Position numbers and translations under genes: made by a program. Shown here piece by piece: positions 1 through 11,583 of a stretch of 64,000 bases of DNA. Where the stretch lies: the NCBI GenBank assembly GCA_963734595.1, contig CAVTHV010000020.1, positions 1-64,000 of the forward strand, written 5' to 3'. The notes under the pieces are model-generated. The model was not told the DNA's origin. It ran no database searches and was given only the letters and a program-made list of their open reading frames with translations. Position 1 is the first letter of the stretch. Every line of letters starts with the position of its first letter. The DNA comes from CAKKQX01 sp963734595. GTDB taxonomy: Bacteria; Pseudomonadota; Gammaproteobacteria; Burkholderiales; SG8-41.

Positions 1-461
1 TCAAGAATTTCGTACTCGCGCACGCCGCCCGGCGCCAGCACTTCCGCGACGTCTCCCGCGGACTTGCCGATCAGCGCGCGCGCGATCGGCGAGCTGATCG
101 AGATCTTGCCCTTCTTGATGTCGGCCTCGTCGTCGCCGACGATCTGATAAGTCACGACCTCGCGGCTGGTCACGTCCTCGAGTTCGACGGTGGCCCCGAA
201 CACACAGCGGCCGTCGGCGTCGAGCAGCGCCGGATTGATGATCTGCGCGTTCGAGAGCTTCGCCTCGAGCTCGACGATGCGGCCCTCGATGAAGCTCTGC
301 TGCTCTTTTGCCGCATGATATTCGGCGTTCTCGGAAAGATCGCCGTGCGTGCGCGCCTCGGCGATAGCGCTGATGACCGCGGGCCGCCGGACGGTCTTGA
401 GTTCCTGCAGCTCGCTGCGCAGCTTCTCGGCGCCGATAACAGTCAAAGGGATCTTGTTCAT
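1..461 (-). CDS. greA: Transcription elongation factor GreA (3' end cut by window edge)
   Basis: GreA binds in the RNA polymerase secondary channel and stimulates cleavage of backtracked transcripts. The frame starts at an ATG (459-461) and reads MNKIPLTVIGAEKL, with a long coiled-coil N-terminal domain (SENAEYHAAKEQQ, EGRIVELEAKL) and then the globular C-terminal domain (SPIARALIGK, REYEIL). It is still open at base 1. The 153 codons visible are almost the whole of a usual 158-residue GreA, so only about five residues are missing. It follows carB on the same strand, the usual betaproteobacterial order carA-carB-greA. Confidence 0.93.
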   Translation of the reverse strand, partial: MNKIPLTVIGAEKLRSELQELKTVRRPAVISAIAEARTHGDLSENAEYHAAKEQQSFIEGRIVELEAKLSNAQIINPALLDADGRCVFGATVELEDVTSREVVTYQIVGDDEADIKKGKISISSPIARALIGKSAGDVAEVLAPGGVREYEIL

Positions 462-620
462 TGGTTTATTTTCCACCAGTCCGGGTTTTGCCGTCTTCTG
501 CAAAATCCCGCGCGGCGATGACGCGACGCGGGCAGCAAAAAGACCGGGGGTTGCAAATGACAATCATGGGGCTCTTCGTCACAACGGGCAATAATGGTAG
601 CGCAAGCGGAGACTTCTCCG

Positions 621-3845
<3,225 letters not shown>

Positions 3846-3879
3846 GAACAATTAGCGGCCAGGACGCCAGGATAAAATA

Positions 3880-5073
3880 TCAATGGAATAAAATCAACTG
3901 GATTACGCATTGCAGTCGCTCGGCGAGCTTGTCGATCCTGTCTATTGCTCTTGCTCCATCAGTCTTCACAAACCGGTCGAACAGATAATCCACGTCGTGC
4001 GGCCCGGGACTCGCCTCGGGGTGGCCCTGAAAACAGAACGCGGGACGGTCGGTGCGCGCGAACCCCTGCAGACTGCCGTCGAACAGCGACACGTGCGTGA
4101 CGCGGCAATTCGCAGGCAGGGTCGCGGCATCCACCGCGAAACCGTGGTTCTGGCTGGTGATCATGACGCGCTTCGTATCGAGGTCCTGCACCGGGTGGTT
4201 GGCGCCATGATGGCCGAATTTCATCTTGACGGTTTTCGCCCCGCTCGCCAGCGCCAGCAACTGGTGGCCGAGGCAGATGCCGAACACCGGAATATCGGTT
4301 TCGAGAAATCTGCGGATGGCCTTGATCGCGTAATCGCACGGCTCGGGATCGCCCGGGCCGTTGGACAGGAAAATGCCGTCGGGTTTGAGCGCCAGCGCTT
4401 GTTCCGCCGGCGTTTGCGCCGGCAGCACCGTGAGCCTGCAGCCGCGCGCGGCGAGCTTCCTCAGGATGTTGCGCTTGATCCCGTAGTCGTAGGCGACGAC
4501 ATGAAAGCGCGGGTCTTTCGGCTTGCCGTAGCCCTGGCCGAGCGCCCACACGCTTTCGTCCCACGGGTAAGCCTCGCCGCAGCTCACGACTTTGGCGAGG
4601 TCCATGCCGACCAGGCCCGGGAACTTGCGCGCCGCCTCGAGCGCGGTCTTCTCGTCGATGGCCCCGGCCATGATGCAGCCGTCCTGGGCCCCACGGTCGC
4701 GCAGGATACGCGTCAGCTTGCGCGTATCGATATCGGCGATCGCGACCACTTTTTCTCGCTTCAGGTACTCGGGCAGCGTCCAAGTCTGGCGCCAGCTGGA
4801 AGAAAGGACAGGCAAATCGCGGATCACCAGCCCGGCGGCGAATACCTGATGCGACTCGACATCTTCGGCATTCGCGCCGGTATTGCCGATATGGGGATAA
4901 GTCAGCGTGACGATCTGCCGGCAGTAGGAGGGATCGGTCAGGATTTCCTGATAGCCGGTCATCGAGGTATTGAATACCACCTCTCCGGCAGCCATCCCCT
5001 CGGCCCCGATGGAGGTGCCGCGGAAAACGGTGCCATCTCTGAGCACAAGGATGGCGGGCGTACGCGGCGACAC
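3880..5073 (-). CDS. carA: Carbamoyl-phosphate synthase small (glutaminase) subunit
   Basis: Glutaminase subunit that hydrolyses glutamine and channels ammonia to CarB. The N-terminal CPSase small domain (LVLRDGTVFRGTSIGAEG) is followed by a class I glutamine amidotransferase domain with the nucleophile motif FGICLGHQLLALASG and the His/Glu motif QGHPEASPGPHD. The start is a GTG preceded by AGGAG at a 6-base spacing. The length (397 residues) is slightly above the usual 375-385 because of a short C-terminal tail (ERLQCVIQLILFH). It is first in the carA-carB-greA unit, behind a clear promoter and a leader hairpin. Confidence 0.96.
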   Translation of the reverse strand: MSPRTPAILVLRDGTVFRGTSIGAEGMAAGEVVFNTSMTGYQEILTDPSYCRQIVTLTYPHIGNTGANAEDVESHQVFAAGLVIRDLPVLSSSWRQTWTLPEYLKREKVVAIADIDTRKLTRILRDRGAQDGCIMAGAIDEKTALEAARKFPGLVGMDLAKVVSCGEAYPWDESVWALGQGYGKPKDPRFHVVAYDYGIKRNILRKLAARGCRLTVLPAQTPAEQALALKPDGIFLSNGPGDPEPCDYAIKAIRRFLETDIPVFGICLGHQLLALASGAKTVKMKFGHHGANHPVQDLDTKRVMITSQNHGFAVDAATLPANCRVTHVSLFDGSLQGFARTDRPAFCFQGHPEASPGPHDVDYLFDRFVKTDGARAIDRIDKLAERLQCVIQLILFH

Positions 5074-5108
5074 TGCAAGCTCCTGATTTTTCGGGTTTAG
5101 ATGTGGAA

Positions 5109-5137
5109 AGCGGGACAGGTTTGAGACCCGTCCCGCT
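5109..5137 (-). promoter_or_regulatory. Leader hairpin of carA mRNA
   Basis: An 8-bp perfect stem (AGCGGGAC / GTCCCGCT) begins about six bases after the predicted start point. No T-tract follows, so it is not a simple terminator. Its loop carries the word TTTGAGAC/GTCTCAAA that also bounds the repeat element at 6015-6145. It could stabilise or attenuate the car transcript; the role is inferred only. Confidence 0.5.
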
Positions 5138-5149
5138 ACTTGAGCACAA

Positions 5150-5178
5150 ATTATACGCGAAAGCGCTCAGCGCTTCAA
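5150..5178 (-). promoter_or_regulatory. Sigma-70 promoter for carAB
   Basis: On the minus strand TTGAAG (5173-5178), a 17-base spacer and a perfect TATAAT (5150-5155). The predicted start is near 5143. It lies just downstream of the dapB stop, so carAB can be transcribed independently of dapB. Confidence 0.72.
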
Positions 5179-5183
5179 TTTCG

Positions 5184-5990
5184 TCACTTCAGACCGAGCA
5201 CATCGAACATGTCGAACAGGCCGGTTTTTTTCCCGCCCAGAAACTCCGCAGCCCGCACCGCCCCCAGCGCATAGGTCATGCGGCTGCCCGAGCGCACCGT
5301 GACTTCGACGCGCTCGCCCGGGCCCGCAAACATTACGGTGTGCTCGCCGACGATGTCGCCGCCGCGGATCGCGTGAAAGCCAATGGTTTTCGCCGCGCGC
5401 TCGCCGGTGACGCCCTCGCGCCCATGGACCGCCGCGGTGGCGAGATCCCGCCCCAGCGCCCGGGCGACGATCTCGCCGAATTTCAACGCCGTGCCGGACG
5501 GCGCGTCCACCTTGAGGCGATGGTGCGCCTCGATGATTTCCACGTCGTAGTCGTCACCGAGGATGGTGGCGGCGATCTCGGCGAGCTTGAACGTCACATT
5601 GACCCCGACGGCCATGTTCGGAGAAAACACGATGGCGGTCTCGCGCGCCGCCTCGGCGATGGTTTGTTTCTGCCCGTCGTTGAATCCGGTGGTGCCGATC
5701 ACCATCCTGATCCCCTGACGGCGGCACACCGCGAGATGAGCAAGAGTCCCCTCGGGACGGGTGAAATCGATCAGCACATCGCAGCCAGCGAGGCTTTTCC
5801 CGAAGTCGTCGCTGATTTTCACGCCGCACGGCGCGCCCGCCAGCTCACCGGCGTCTTTTCCCACATGCGGGTTCCCCGCCTGCTCCAGCGCCGCCGCGAG
5901 ACGCATCCCGGGGTTGCGCCCGACCGCTTCGATCAGCATCCGCCCCATCCTGCCGGAGCTGCCCGCAATCGCAATCTTGAGCGTTGTCAT
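5184..5990 (-). CDS. dapB: 4-hydroxy-tetrahydrodipicolinate reductase
   Basis: NAD(P)H-dependent reductase of the diaminopimelate/lysine pathway. 268 residues, the usual length. The N-terminal Rossmann motif is IAIAGSSGRMGRML; the substrate/catalytic motif EAHHRLKVDAPSGTA (His-His and Lys) lies near residue 155; the C-terminal helix is GAVRAAEFLGGK. The start is the ATG at 5988-5990. It lies between bamE and carA on the same strand, a standard betaproteobacterial arrangement. Confidence 0.96.
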   Translation of the reverse strand: MTTLKIAIAGSSGRMGRMLIEAVGRNPGMRLAAALEQAGNPHVGKDAGELAGAPCGVKISDDFGKSLAGCDVLIDFTRPEGTLAHLAVCRRQGIRMVIGTTGFNDGQKQTIAEAARETAIVFSPNMAVGVNVTFKLAEIAATILGDDYDVEIIEAHHRLKVDAPSGTALKFGEIVARALGRDLATAAVHGREGVTGERAAKTIGFHAIRGGDIVGEHTVMFAGPGERVEVTVRSGSRMTYALGAVRAAEFLGGKKTGLFDMFDVLGLK

Positions 5991-6014
5991 ATTTGCTTAC
6001 CAGTGACTAAAGGT

Positions 6015-6145
6015 TGTCTCAAAAATAGAAATATGGCGCATTTACCCAGCCCCGAATAGACAGGATTAACAGGATGAACAAGATTAAAACGCCGGAATAA
6101 TCATGTAAATCCTGTTAATCCTGTCCATTACCGGTCTTTGAGACA
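6015..6145. repeat. MITE-like repeat element, full copy
   Basis: Bounded by 9-bp perfect terminal inverted repeats TGTCTCAAA (6015-6023) and TTTGAGACA (6137-6145). The inside holds mirrored arms GACAGGATTAACAGGAT and ATCCTGTTAATCCTGTCC around a centre containing GATTAAAACGCCGGAAT. A truncated relative lies at 21628-21720 and fragments of the ATCCTGT arm near 45860-45895. It fills the dapB-bamE gap. No coding capacity is seen. Confidence 0.65.
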
Positions 6146-6158
6146 GGTTGCAGGTAAA

Positions 6159-6875
6159 TCAGAGACCAATTTTGTCCAGCATTCTGCCGAAGAAGCCTTT
6201 TTCCTCCTCGGGCTTCTGTTCTTTGGACTGTTCTTCCTGCGGCTTTTCCGCCGAGCTTTCCGGTTTGGCCGACTCGGGCTTCGGGGTGTCCGTTTTCACC
6301 GGCTCTCCGGAACCTGTTGTCAGATTGGAACCGCCCGATCCGGACGGTGCAGCACCTGGCTCCGGTTTGGACGGTGCCGTGCCTGGTTCAGGCTTGGGTG
6401 GTGCAGCGCCTGATTCAGGTTTGGATGGGGTGGCGCTTGGTTCAGGCTTCGGCACAGCACCCGTTTCAGGTTTGGCAGATCCGGCATCTGCCGCGGGCTT
6501 TGCTTTTTCCGCGGCGGCGTCTCCGGTCTTGCCCGCCTCGCCGCTGCCTGCCGGCACCACATCGCCTTCGACACGCAGCAGCTTGTCCTCCGCGAAAATC
6601 ACTGTCAGCTTGCGCTGCTCGGTGACTTTGCCGGCCTTCTGGAAGACGTAGACGTAATCCCAGCGGTCGGTGCGGAACATATCGACCACCAGCGGCGTGC
6701 CGAGAATGAAACGCACCTGGGCGCGCGTCATGCCGGGCTTGAGCTTCGCCACCATGTCCTGCGTCACATAATTGCCCTGCTGGATGTCCATCTTGTATGC
6801 GCTGAGAGTGGGTATCGTCGGCACGCTCGAGCAGCCGCCCAGCACCAGCAACATGAGTAGAATGATTTTTCGCAT
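6159..6875 (-). CDS. bamE: Outer membrane assembly lipoprotein BamE with proline-rich tail
   Basis: BamE (SmpA/OmlA) is a lipoprotein of the BAM complex that inserts outer-membrane beta-barrels. The start MRKIILLMLLVLGGCSS gives a signal peptide with lipobox LGGC. The SmpA domain follows (YKMDIQQGNYV, KPGMTRAQVRFILGTP, DRWDYVYVF). About residues 115-238 are unusual: a low-complexity tail made of KPE/KPEP/KPES units rich in Pro, Ser and Ala, ending in a conserved-looking FFGRMLDKIGL. Canonical BamE ends after about 110-120 residues. It is divergent from fur and upstream of dapB. Confidence 0.88.
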   Translation of the reverse strand: MRKIILLMLLVLGGCSSVPTIPTLSAYKMDIQQGNYVTQDMVAKLKPGMTRAQVRFILGTPLVVDMFRTDRWDYVYVFQKAGKVTEQRKLTVIFAEDKLLRVEGDVVPAGSGEAGKTGDAAAEKAKPAADAGSAKPETGAVPKPEPSATPSKPESGAAPPKPEPGTAPSKPEPGAAPSGSGGSNLTTGSGEPVKTDTPKPESAKPESSAEKPQEEQSKEQKPEEEKGFFGRMLDKIGL

Positions 6876-6929
6876 CGAATATGGCATCGGGACTCGCGCC
6901 GTTCCGGCCTGTTGTGCCGGGCAGCGCGG

Positions 6930-6958
6930 TTTCCAAAGTGTCTGAAAATGAATATGAT
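6930..6958 (+). promoter_or_regulatory. Candidate promoter of fur
   Basis: TTTCCA (6930-6935), 17 bases, TATGAT (6953-6958), with a start near 6965 and the fur TTG at 6995. The -35 box is weak. I do not see a convincing 19-bp Fur box here. Confidence 0.4.
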
Positions 6959-6994
6959 AGCCGAGACCCACCCAATCCGACAGGGACGCATCAC

Positions 6995-7426
6995 TTGAGT
7001 TCACCCAGCGACCTCAAAACCATCGGCCTCAAAGCCACGCTGCCGCGCCTGCGCATCCTCGAACTGTTCGAGAAAAGCGAGGTGCGCCATCTGAGCGCCG
7101 AGGACGTCTACAAGAAACTGCTCGATGAAGGCACCGACACCGGCCTTGCCACAGTCTACCGGGTGTTGACGCAGTTCGAGCAGGCGGGATTGTTGATGCG
7201 CCACCATTTCGAAACCGGCAAAGCGGTGTTCGAACTGAACCAGGGCGGGCACCACGACCACCTGGTCTGCATCCAGTGCGGCCACGTCGAGGAATTCAAC
7301 GATCCCGAAATCGAGAAGCGCCAGATCAAGGTCGCCGCAGAGCACGGCTTCAGGATCCGCGACCACTCGCTGCATATCTACGCCGAGTGCACGCGCCCTG
7401 ACTGCCCGAACAAAGCTAAAGCCTGA
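6995..7426 (+). CDS. fur: Ferric uptake regulator Fur
   Basis: Metal-dependent repressor that controls iron uptake. The protein has a winged helix (LKATLPRLRILELFEKS, HLSAEDVYKKLLDEG, TVYRVLTQFEQAGLL) and a metal-binding dimerisation domain (GGHHDHLVCIQCGHVEEF, and a second Cys pair in CTRPDCPNK). I place the start at TTG 6995, with an AGGGAC box about 10 bases before it. An in-frame ATG at 6881 would add 38 unconserved residues across the bamE promoter region. This gives 143 residues, as usual. It is divergent from bamE. Confidence 0.94.
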   Translation: MSSPSDLKTIGLKATLPRLRILELFEKSEVRHLSAEDVYKKLLDEGTDTGLATVYRVLTQFEQAGLLMRHHFETGKAVFELNQGGHHDHLVCIQCGHVEEFNDPEIEKRQIKVAAEHGFRIRDHSLHIYAECTRPDCPNKAKA

Positions 7427-7428
7427 TT

Positions 7429-7642
7429 AGCCGCCAAGGCCGCCAAGAACGCCAAGAAGATCAAGAACGAAGAAGGCGCAAGAGGTTTTCAGTTCGATAT
7501 AACCGGCGTCGGCAATTCAGGTAATCTCCTCGCGGCATTTAGCTTTATCTCTTCGTTCCGCTCTCTTGGCGTTCTTGGCGGCCTTGGCGGCTCAATTGTT
7601 CTTGATGTTTAGTTCGTCTTGGCGTCTTGGCGTCTTGGCGGT
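7429..7642. repeat. CTTGGCG-word inverted and tandem repeat
   Basis: Two 29-base arms are perfect inverted copies (7429-7457 and 7564-7592), each built from the word CCGCCAAG/CTTGGCGG. They are separated by 106 bases and followed by a threefold direct CTTGGCGT/G array at 7618-7642. The repeat fills the convergent fur-kup gap, and the 29-bp stem could act as a two-way terminator, though there is no T-tract. A short copy lies near 35918-35933 after metZ. Confidence 0.7.
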
Positions 7643-7683
7643 TCAATCTTTGTAGTTGATCTTCTTGACGGCCTGGCGGCGCA

Positions 7684-9577
7684 TCAGATTTCAACCTGCG
7701 TGCCCAGTTCGATCACGCGGTTGGTCGGGATGTTCAGATATTCGACCGCGCTGCCGGCATTTCGCGCCATGGTCGCAAACAGGCGTTCGCGCCATAGCGC
7801 CATGCCGCCGGGAACGTGGGCCACCGGGATCAGGGTCTCGCGGCTCAGGAAGAACGAAGTCTCCATCATGTTGATCTCCAGCCCCCGCTCCCGGCACAGT
7901 TCGGTGAGCGCCCGCGACACGTCGGTCCGGTTCTTGAAACCAAAACTCAGCATCAGCCGATAGCAGTTGTGCCCGAGCGGCTCGATATCGACGCGCTCGT
8001 TGAACGGCACCCACGGCACCTCTTTCACCACCACGGTGAGAAACACCACGCGCTCGTGCAGCACCTTGTTATGGTTGAGATTGTGCAGAAATGCGTGCGG
8101 CACCACATCGGGCGTGGCGGTCAGGAATATCGCCGTGCCCGGCACGCGCACCGGGGGTTCCCGGAACAGCGCATCGAGGAACGGCTCGAGCGGCAGAGCG
8201 GAACTGCGCAGCCGCTGGAACAGGATTTCCCGGCCGCGCCGCCAGGTCAGCATCACGATATAGGCCACGGCGCCGAGAACGAGCGGAAACCAGCCGCCTT
8301 GATGCAATTTCAGCAGGCTGGAGGAAAAGAACGTCGCGTCGACGATGAAAAAGAAACCGGTCGGGAGAACACACAGCAGCAGGTTGTAGCCCCAGCCGTA
8401 GCGAATCACGAAGAACGTAAGCAGCGTATCTACCAGCATCGTTGCCGCGACTGCAACCCCGTACGCCGAGGCGAGATTCGTGGAGGAGCCGAAGACCAGC
8501 ACGGCCACAAGCACCATGACGAGCAGGGCCCAGTTCACCGCCGGGATATAGATCTGCCCGATTTCCCTGGCGGATGTCTGCACGATATTCATGCGCGGCA
8601 GACATGCCGAGCTGGATCGCCTGCCTGGTCAGCGAGTACGCCCCGGAAATCGTCGCCTGCGAGGCGATCACCGTCGCCGCCGTCGCGAGCGCGATCATCG
8701 GATAGAGCGCCCACGACGGAAACAGCAGATAAAACGGATTGTCGACCGCCTGCGGATTGGCGATCAGCAGCGCACCCTGCCCCAGGTAGTTGAGCACGAG
8801 CGCCGGGAATACGAGCCCGAACCATGCGATACGGATCGGGGTCTTGCCGAAATGGCCCATGTCGGCATACAGCGCCTCCGCGCCGGTGAACGCGAGCAGC
8901 ACCGCGCCCAGCACCACGAACGAGGCAATGCCGTGCTGCGTCGCGAAACGGAACGCGTGCACTGGATTGAGCGCGGCCAGGATGGCGGGATGCTGGACGA
9001 TACCGTAGACACCCACGGCCGCCAGCGTGACGAACCAGACCATCATGATCGGTCCGAATAACGCGCCCACCGCCGCCGTTCCGTGGCGCTGGAAGAAAAA
9101 CAGGGCGAACAACACGCCCACCGAAACCGGCAGCACATACGGTTGAAGCGCGGTCGCGCTTACCTCCAGCCCCTCGACAGCCGAGAGCACGGAGATCGCG
9201 GGCGTCAAAACTGCGTCACCATAGAACAACGCCGCGCCGAACAGCCCCGCGAACAGGACGAACGAGTGCACCCGCGAGCGGCCTTTCACGTACGAAGAGG
9301 CGAGCGCGAGCAACGCCATGATGCCGCCCTCGCCCTTGTTGCTCGCCCGCATGATGAGCGTCACGTACTTGAGCGAAACGACCACCATCAGCGCCCAGAA
9401 GATTGTGGAAATGCCGCCGAGGATGTTTTCGGTCAGCAGCGGAATCCCGTGTCCGGGATTGAAGGTTTCCTTGACTGCATAGAGGGGACTGGTGCCGATG
9501 TCGCCATAGACCACGCCGAGGGCCGCCAGCGTCAGCGCCGGGCGGGATTGCTGCGGATGTGGTGAGCCGTTAGTCAA
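7684..9577 (-). CDS. kup: Low-affinity potassium transporter Kup (frameshifted)
   Basis: K+/H+ symporter of the inner membrane. The N-terminal part reads LTLAALGVVYGDIGTSPLYAVKE, the signature of the family, followed by about 12 hydrophobic segments and a hydrophilic C-terminal domain ending at 7684. The frame breaks near 8598, inside a conserved QLG..PRMNIV stretch. Removing one base restores a 630-residue protein, the normal Kup length. The start is a TTG (9575-9577) preceded by GGGAAGG. A small hairpin GCGGGA/TCCCGC (9601-9619) lies in the leader. It is convergent with fur and followed upstream by recN on the same strand. Confidence 0.9.
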
Positions 9578-9810
9578 TTTGCCTTCCCACGAACGAGAAG
9601 GCGGGAATGCTACTCCCGCGTCGCACAGAATTCAAATCGGACGGAGAAATATACAATACCCACAACTAATCAGCATGTTAATTCCGATATCTGCGATGGT
9701 TGCACTTCAATTTCCTGCGCCGCAACAATATGCGCATGGAATAGAAACCCCTGGCGTACGGACGATTTGCCGATCAGCGGGATGGCCCGCGTGCTTTCAC
9801 CATGCCCCAA

Positions 9811-11475
9811 CTATTTGCCATGCACCGTCTTAAGCATCTCCGCCGCATGTTTGCGCGTGGTCTCGGTAATCTTCACTCCGCCGAGCATGCGCGCGATCTC
9901 TTCGACGCGCTGTTGCCCGTCCAGCACCGCGACACGGCTCAGCACCTGACCATTGGCGGCGCTCTTGACGACCCGCCACTGATGGTCGGCCGAGGCCGCG
10001 ACCTGCGGCAGGTGGGTGATGCACATCACCTGGTGTTTTTTGCCGAGCTGCCCCAGCATGTTGCCGACGATTTCCGCGACGCGCCCGCCGATGCCGGCAT
10101 CGACTTCGTCGAAAATCAGCGTCGGCACCTGCGCCACCTGGCTCACCACCGCCTGAATCGCCAGGCTCACGCGCGACAGTTCGCCGCCGGAAGCCACTTT
10201 GGCCAGCGGGCCGGGCGCCATGCCCTTGTGCGCCGACACCCGGAACTCGATCTGCTCGAGACCGTGAGCAGCCATTTCGTCCAGCGGGTTGAGCGCCACT
10301 TCAAACGCGCCGCCGGCCATCGCCAGCTTCTGCATCGCCTCGGTCACTTGCTCGGATAATTTCTTTGCGGCCTTCCTGCGTCCGGCGGAAAGTTTCTTTG
10401 CTTCGGCCAGGCATGCGGCATGCGCTTCCTCCTCCCGCCGGCGCAGCGCATCGATATCGCCGCTGGCGCCCAGTTCGGCGAGCCGCGACCGGGCTTTCTC
10501 CAGGGTCTCGGATAACTGCTCCGGCGATACGCGGTATTTGCGCGCGGCGGAATGAATGGCGTCGAGCCGCTGCTCGACCTCGCGCAGGCGCTGCGGGTCG
10601 ACGTCGAGCCGCTCGCCGTAATGGCGCAGCGCATAGACCGCTTCCTGCAGCTGGACCTGCGCCGGCTCCAGCACATCGAGAATCTGCCTTAAGCCGGCAT
10701 CGTATTCGATCAGGTTGTTGAGGCGCGCAATCACGCCGTTCACCTGCGACAGGCTCGAGCCCTCGCCTTCCGACAACACGTCGAGCCCGTACTGCGCCGC
10801 CTCGATCAGGCTCGCGGCATGCACGAGCCGCGCGTGCTCGTTGAGCAGCGACTGCCATTCCTCCGCGCTGAAATCGAGCGCCTCGAGTTCGCGCACCTGC
10901 CATTCGAGCTGCTCGCGTTCGGCGGCAAAGGCGGCGGCATCGGTTTCGAAAGCAATGCGCCGCTCGCGCCGCTCGCGCCAGTCGCGCCAAGCCTGCGCCG
11001 TCCGGTCGGCCTGCGCCTCCATGCCGCCGTAGGCATCGAGCAGCTGGCGCTGGGCGCCGGCACGCAGCAGGGACTGGTGCTGGTGCTGACCATGGATATC
11101 GACCAGGAATTCGCCCGCCTCGCGCAGCTGCGCCAGCGTCGCGGCGCGGCCGTTGATGAAGCCGCGCGAGCGGCCCGACCCGTCGATCACGCGCCGCACC
11201 AGGCAAATGCCCTCATCGCCGGCCAGTTCGTTCGCCTCCAGCCACCGCGCCAGATCCGCGCTGTCGCTGTCGAACTCGGCGCTGATTTCGGCCTGCTTCG
11301 CACCCTGGCGCACCACCAGGGCCTCGCCGCGTTCGCCCAGCACCAGCGCCAGCGCATCGATCAGGATCGACTTGCCGGCGCCGGTCTCCCCGGTCAGCAC
11401 CGTGAATCCCGAATCGAATTCGAGATCCATGCGGTCGACGATCACGAAATCGCGGATGGAAAGTGCGCGCAGCAT
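9811..11475 (-). CDS. recN: DNA repair protein RecN
   Basis: SMC-like ATPase that acts early in double-strand break repair. The start MLRALSIRDFVIVDRM gives 554 residues. Walker A is GETGAGKSIL near residue 30; a long coiled-coil middle follows; the ABC signature VASGGELSRVSLA and Walker B LIFDEVDAGIGG are near residues 425-465. The frame is intact. It lies downstream of nadK on the same strand; a GGGATGA repeat separates the two. Confidence 0.96.
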   Translation of the reverse strand: MLRALSIRDFVIVDRMDLEFDSGFTVLTGETGAGKSILIDALALVLGERGEALVVRQGAKQAEISAEFDSDSADLARWLEANELAGDEGICLVRRVIDGSGRSRGFINGRAATLAQLREAGEFLVDIHGQHQHQSLLRAGAQRQLLDAYGGMEAQADRTAQAWRDWRERRERRIAFETDAAAFAAEREQLEWQVRELEALDFSAEEWQSLLNEHARLVHAASLIEAAQYGLDVLSEGEGSSLSQVNGVIARLNNLIEYDAGLRQILDVLEPAQVQLQEAVYALRHYGERLDVDPQRLREVEQRLDAIHSAARKYRVSPEQLSETLEKARSRLAELGASGDIDALRRREEEAHAACLAEAKKLSAGRRKAAKKLSEQVTEAMQKLAMAGGAFEVALNPLDEMAAHGLEQIEFRVSAHKGMAPGPLAKVASGGELSRVSLAIQAVVSQVAQVPTLIFDEVDAGIGGRVAEIVGNMLGQLGKKHQVMCITHLPQVAASADHQWRVVKSAANGQVLSRVAVLDGQQRVEEIARMLGGVKITETTRKHAAEMLKTVHGK

Positions 11476-11483
11476 AACATTCA

Positions 11484-11579
11484 GGGATGAGGGATGAGGG
11501 ATGAGGGATGAAAATCCCAAGCGAAGGTCATGAACGCGTTTCTTCGCCCCTCATCCTTCACTCCTTCCGCCCTCATCCT
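11484..11579. repeat. GGGATGA heptamer repeat, mirrored arms
   Basis: Four perfect tandem GGGATGA units (11484-11511), a unique centre, then the complementary word (CCTCATCC, 11549-11556 and 11571-11578). The arms could pair into an imperfect hairpin between nadK and recN. Confidence 0.7.
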
Positions 11580-11583
11580 TGTT

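Noticed and set aside
6876..6994. A Fur box for fur autoregulation.
   Set aside because: No stretch resembles the 19-bp GATAATGATAATCATTATC pattern well enough.
8069..8600. An alternative 502-residue Kup with a different C-terminus.
   Set aside because: The part after residue 330 of that frame is Arg-rich and unlike Kup, while the other frame continues the transporter exactly.
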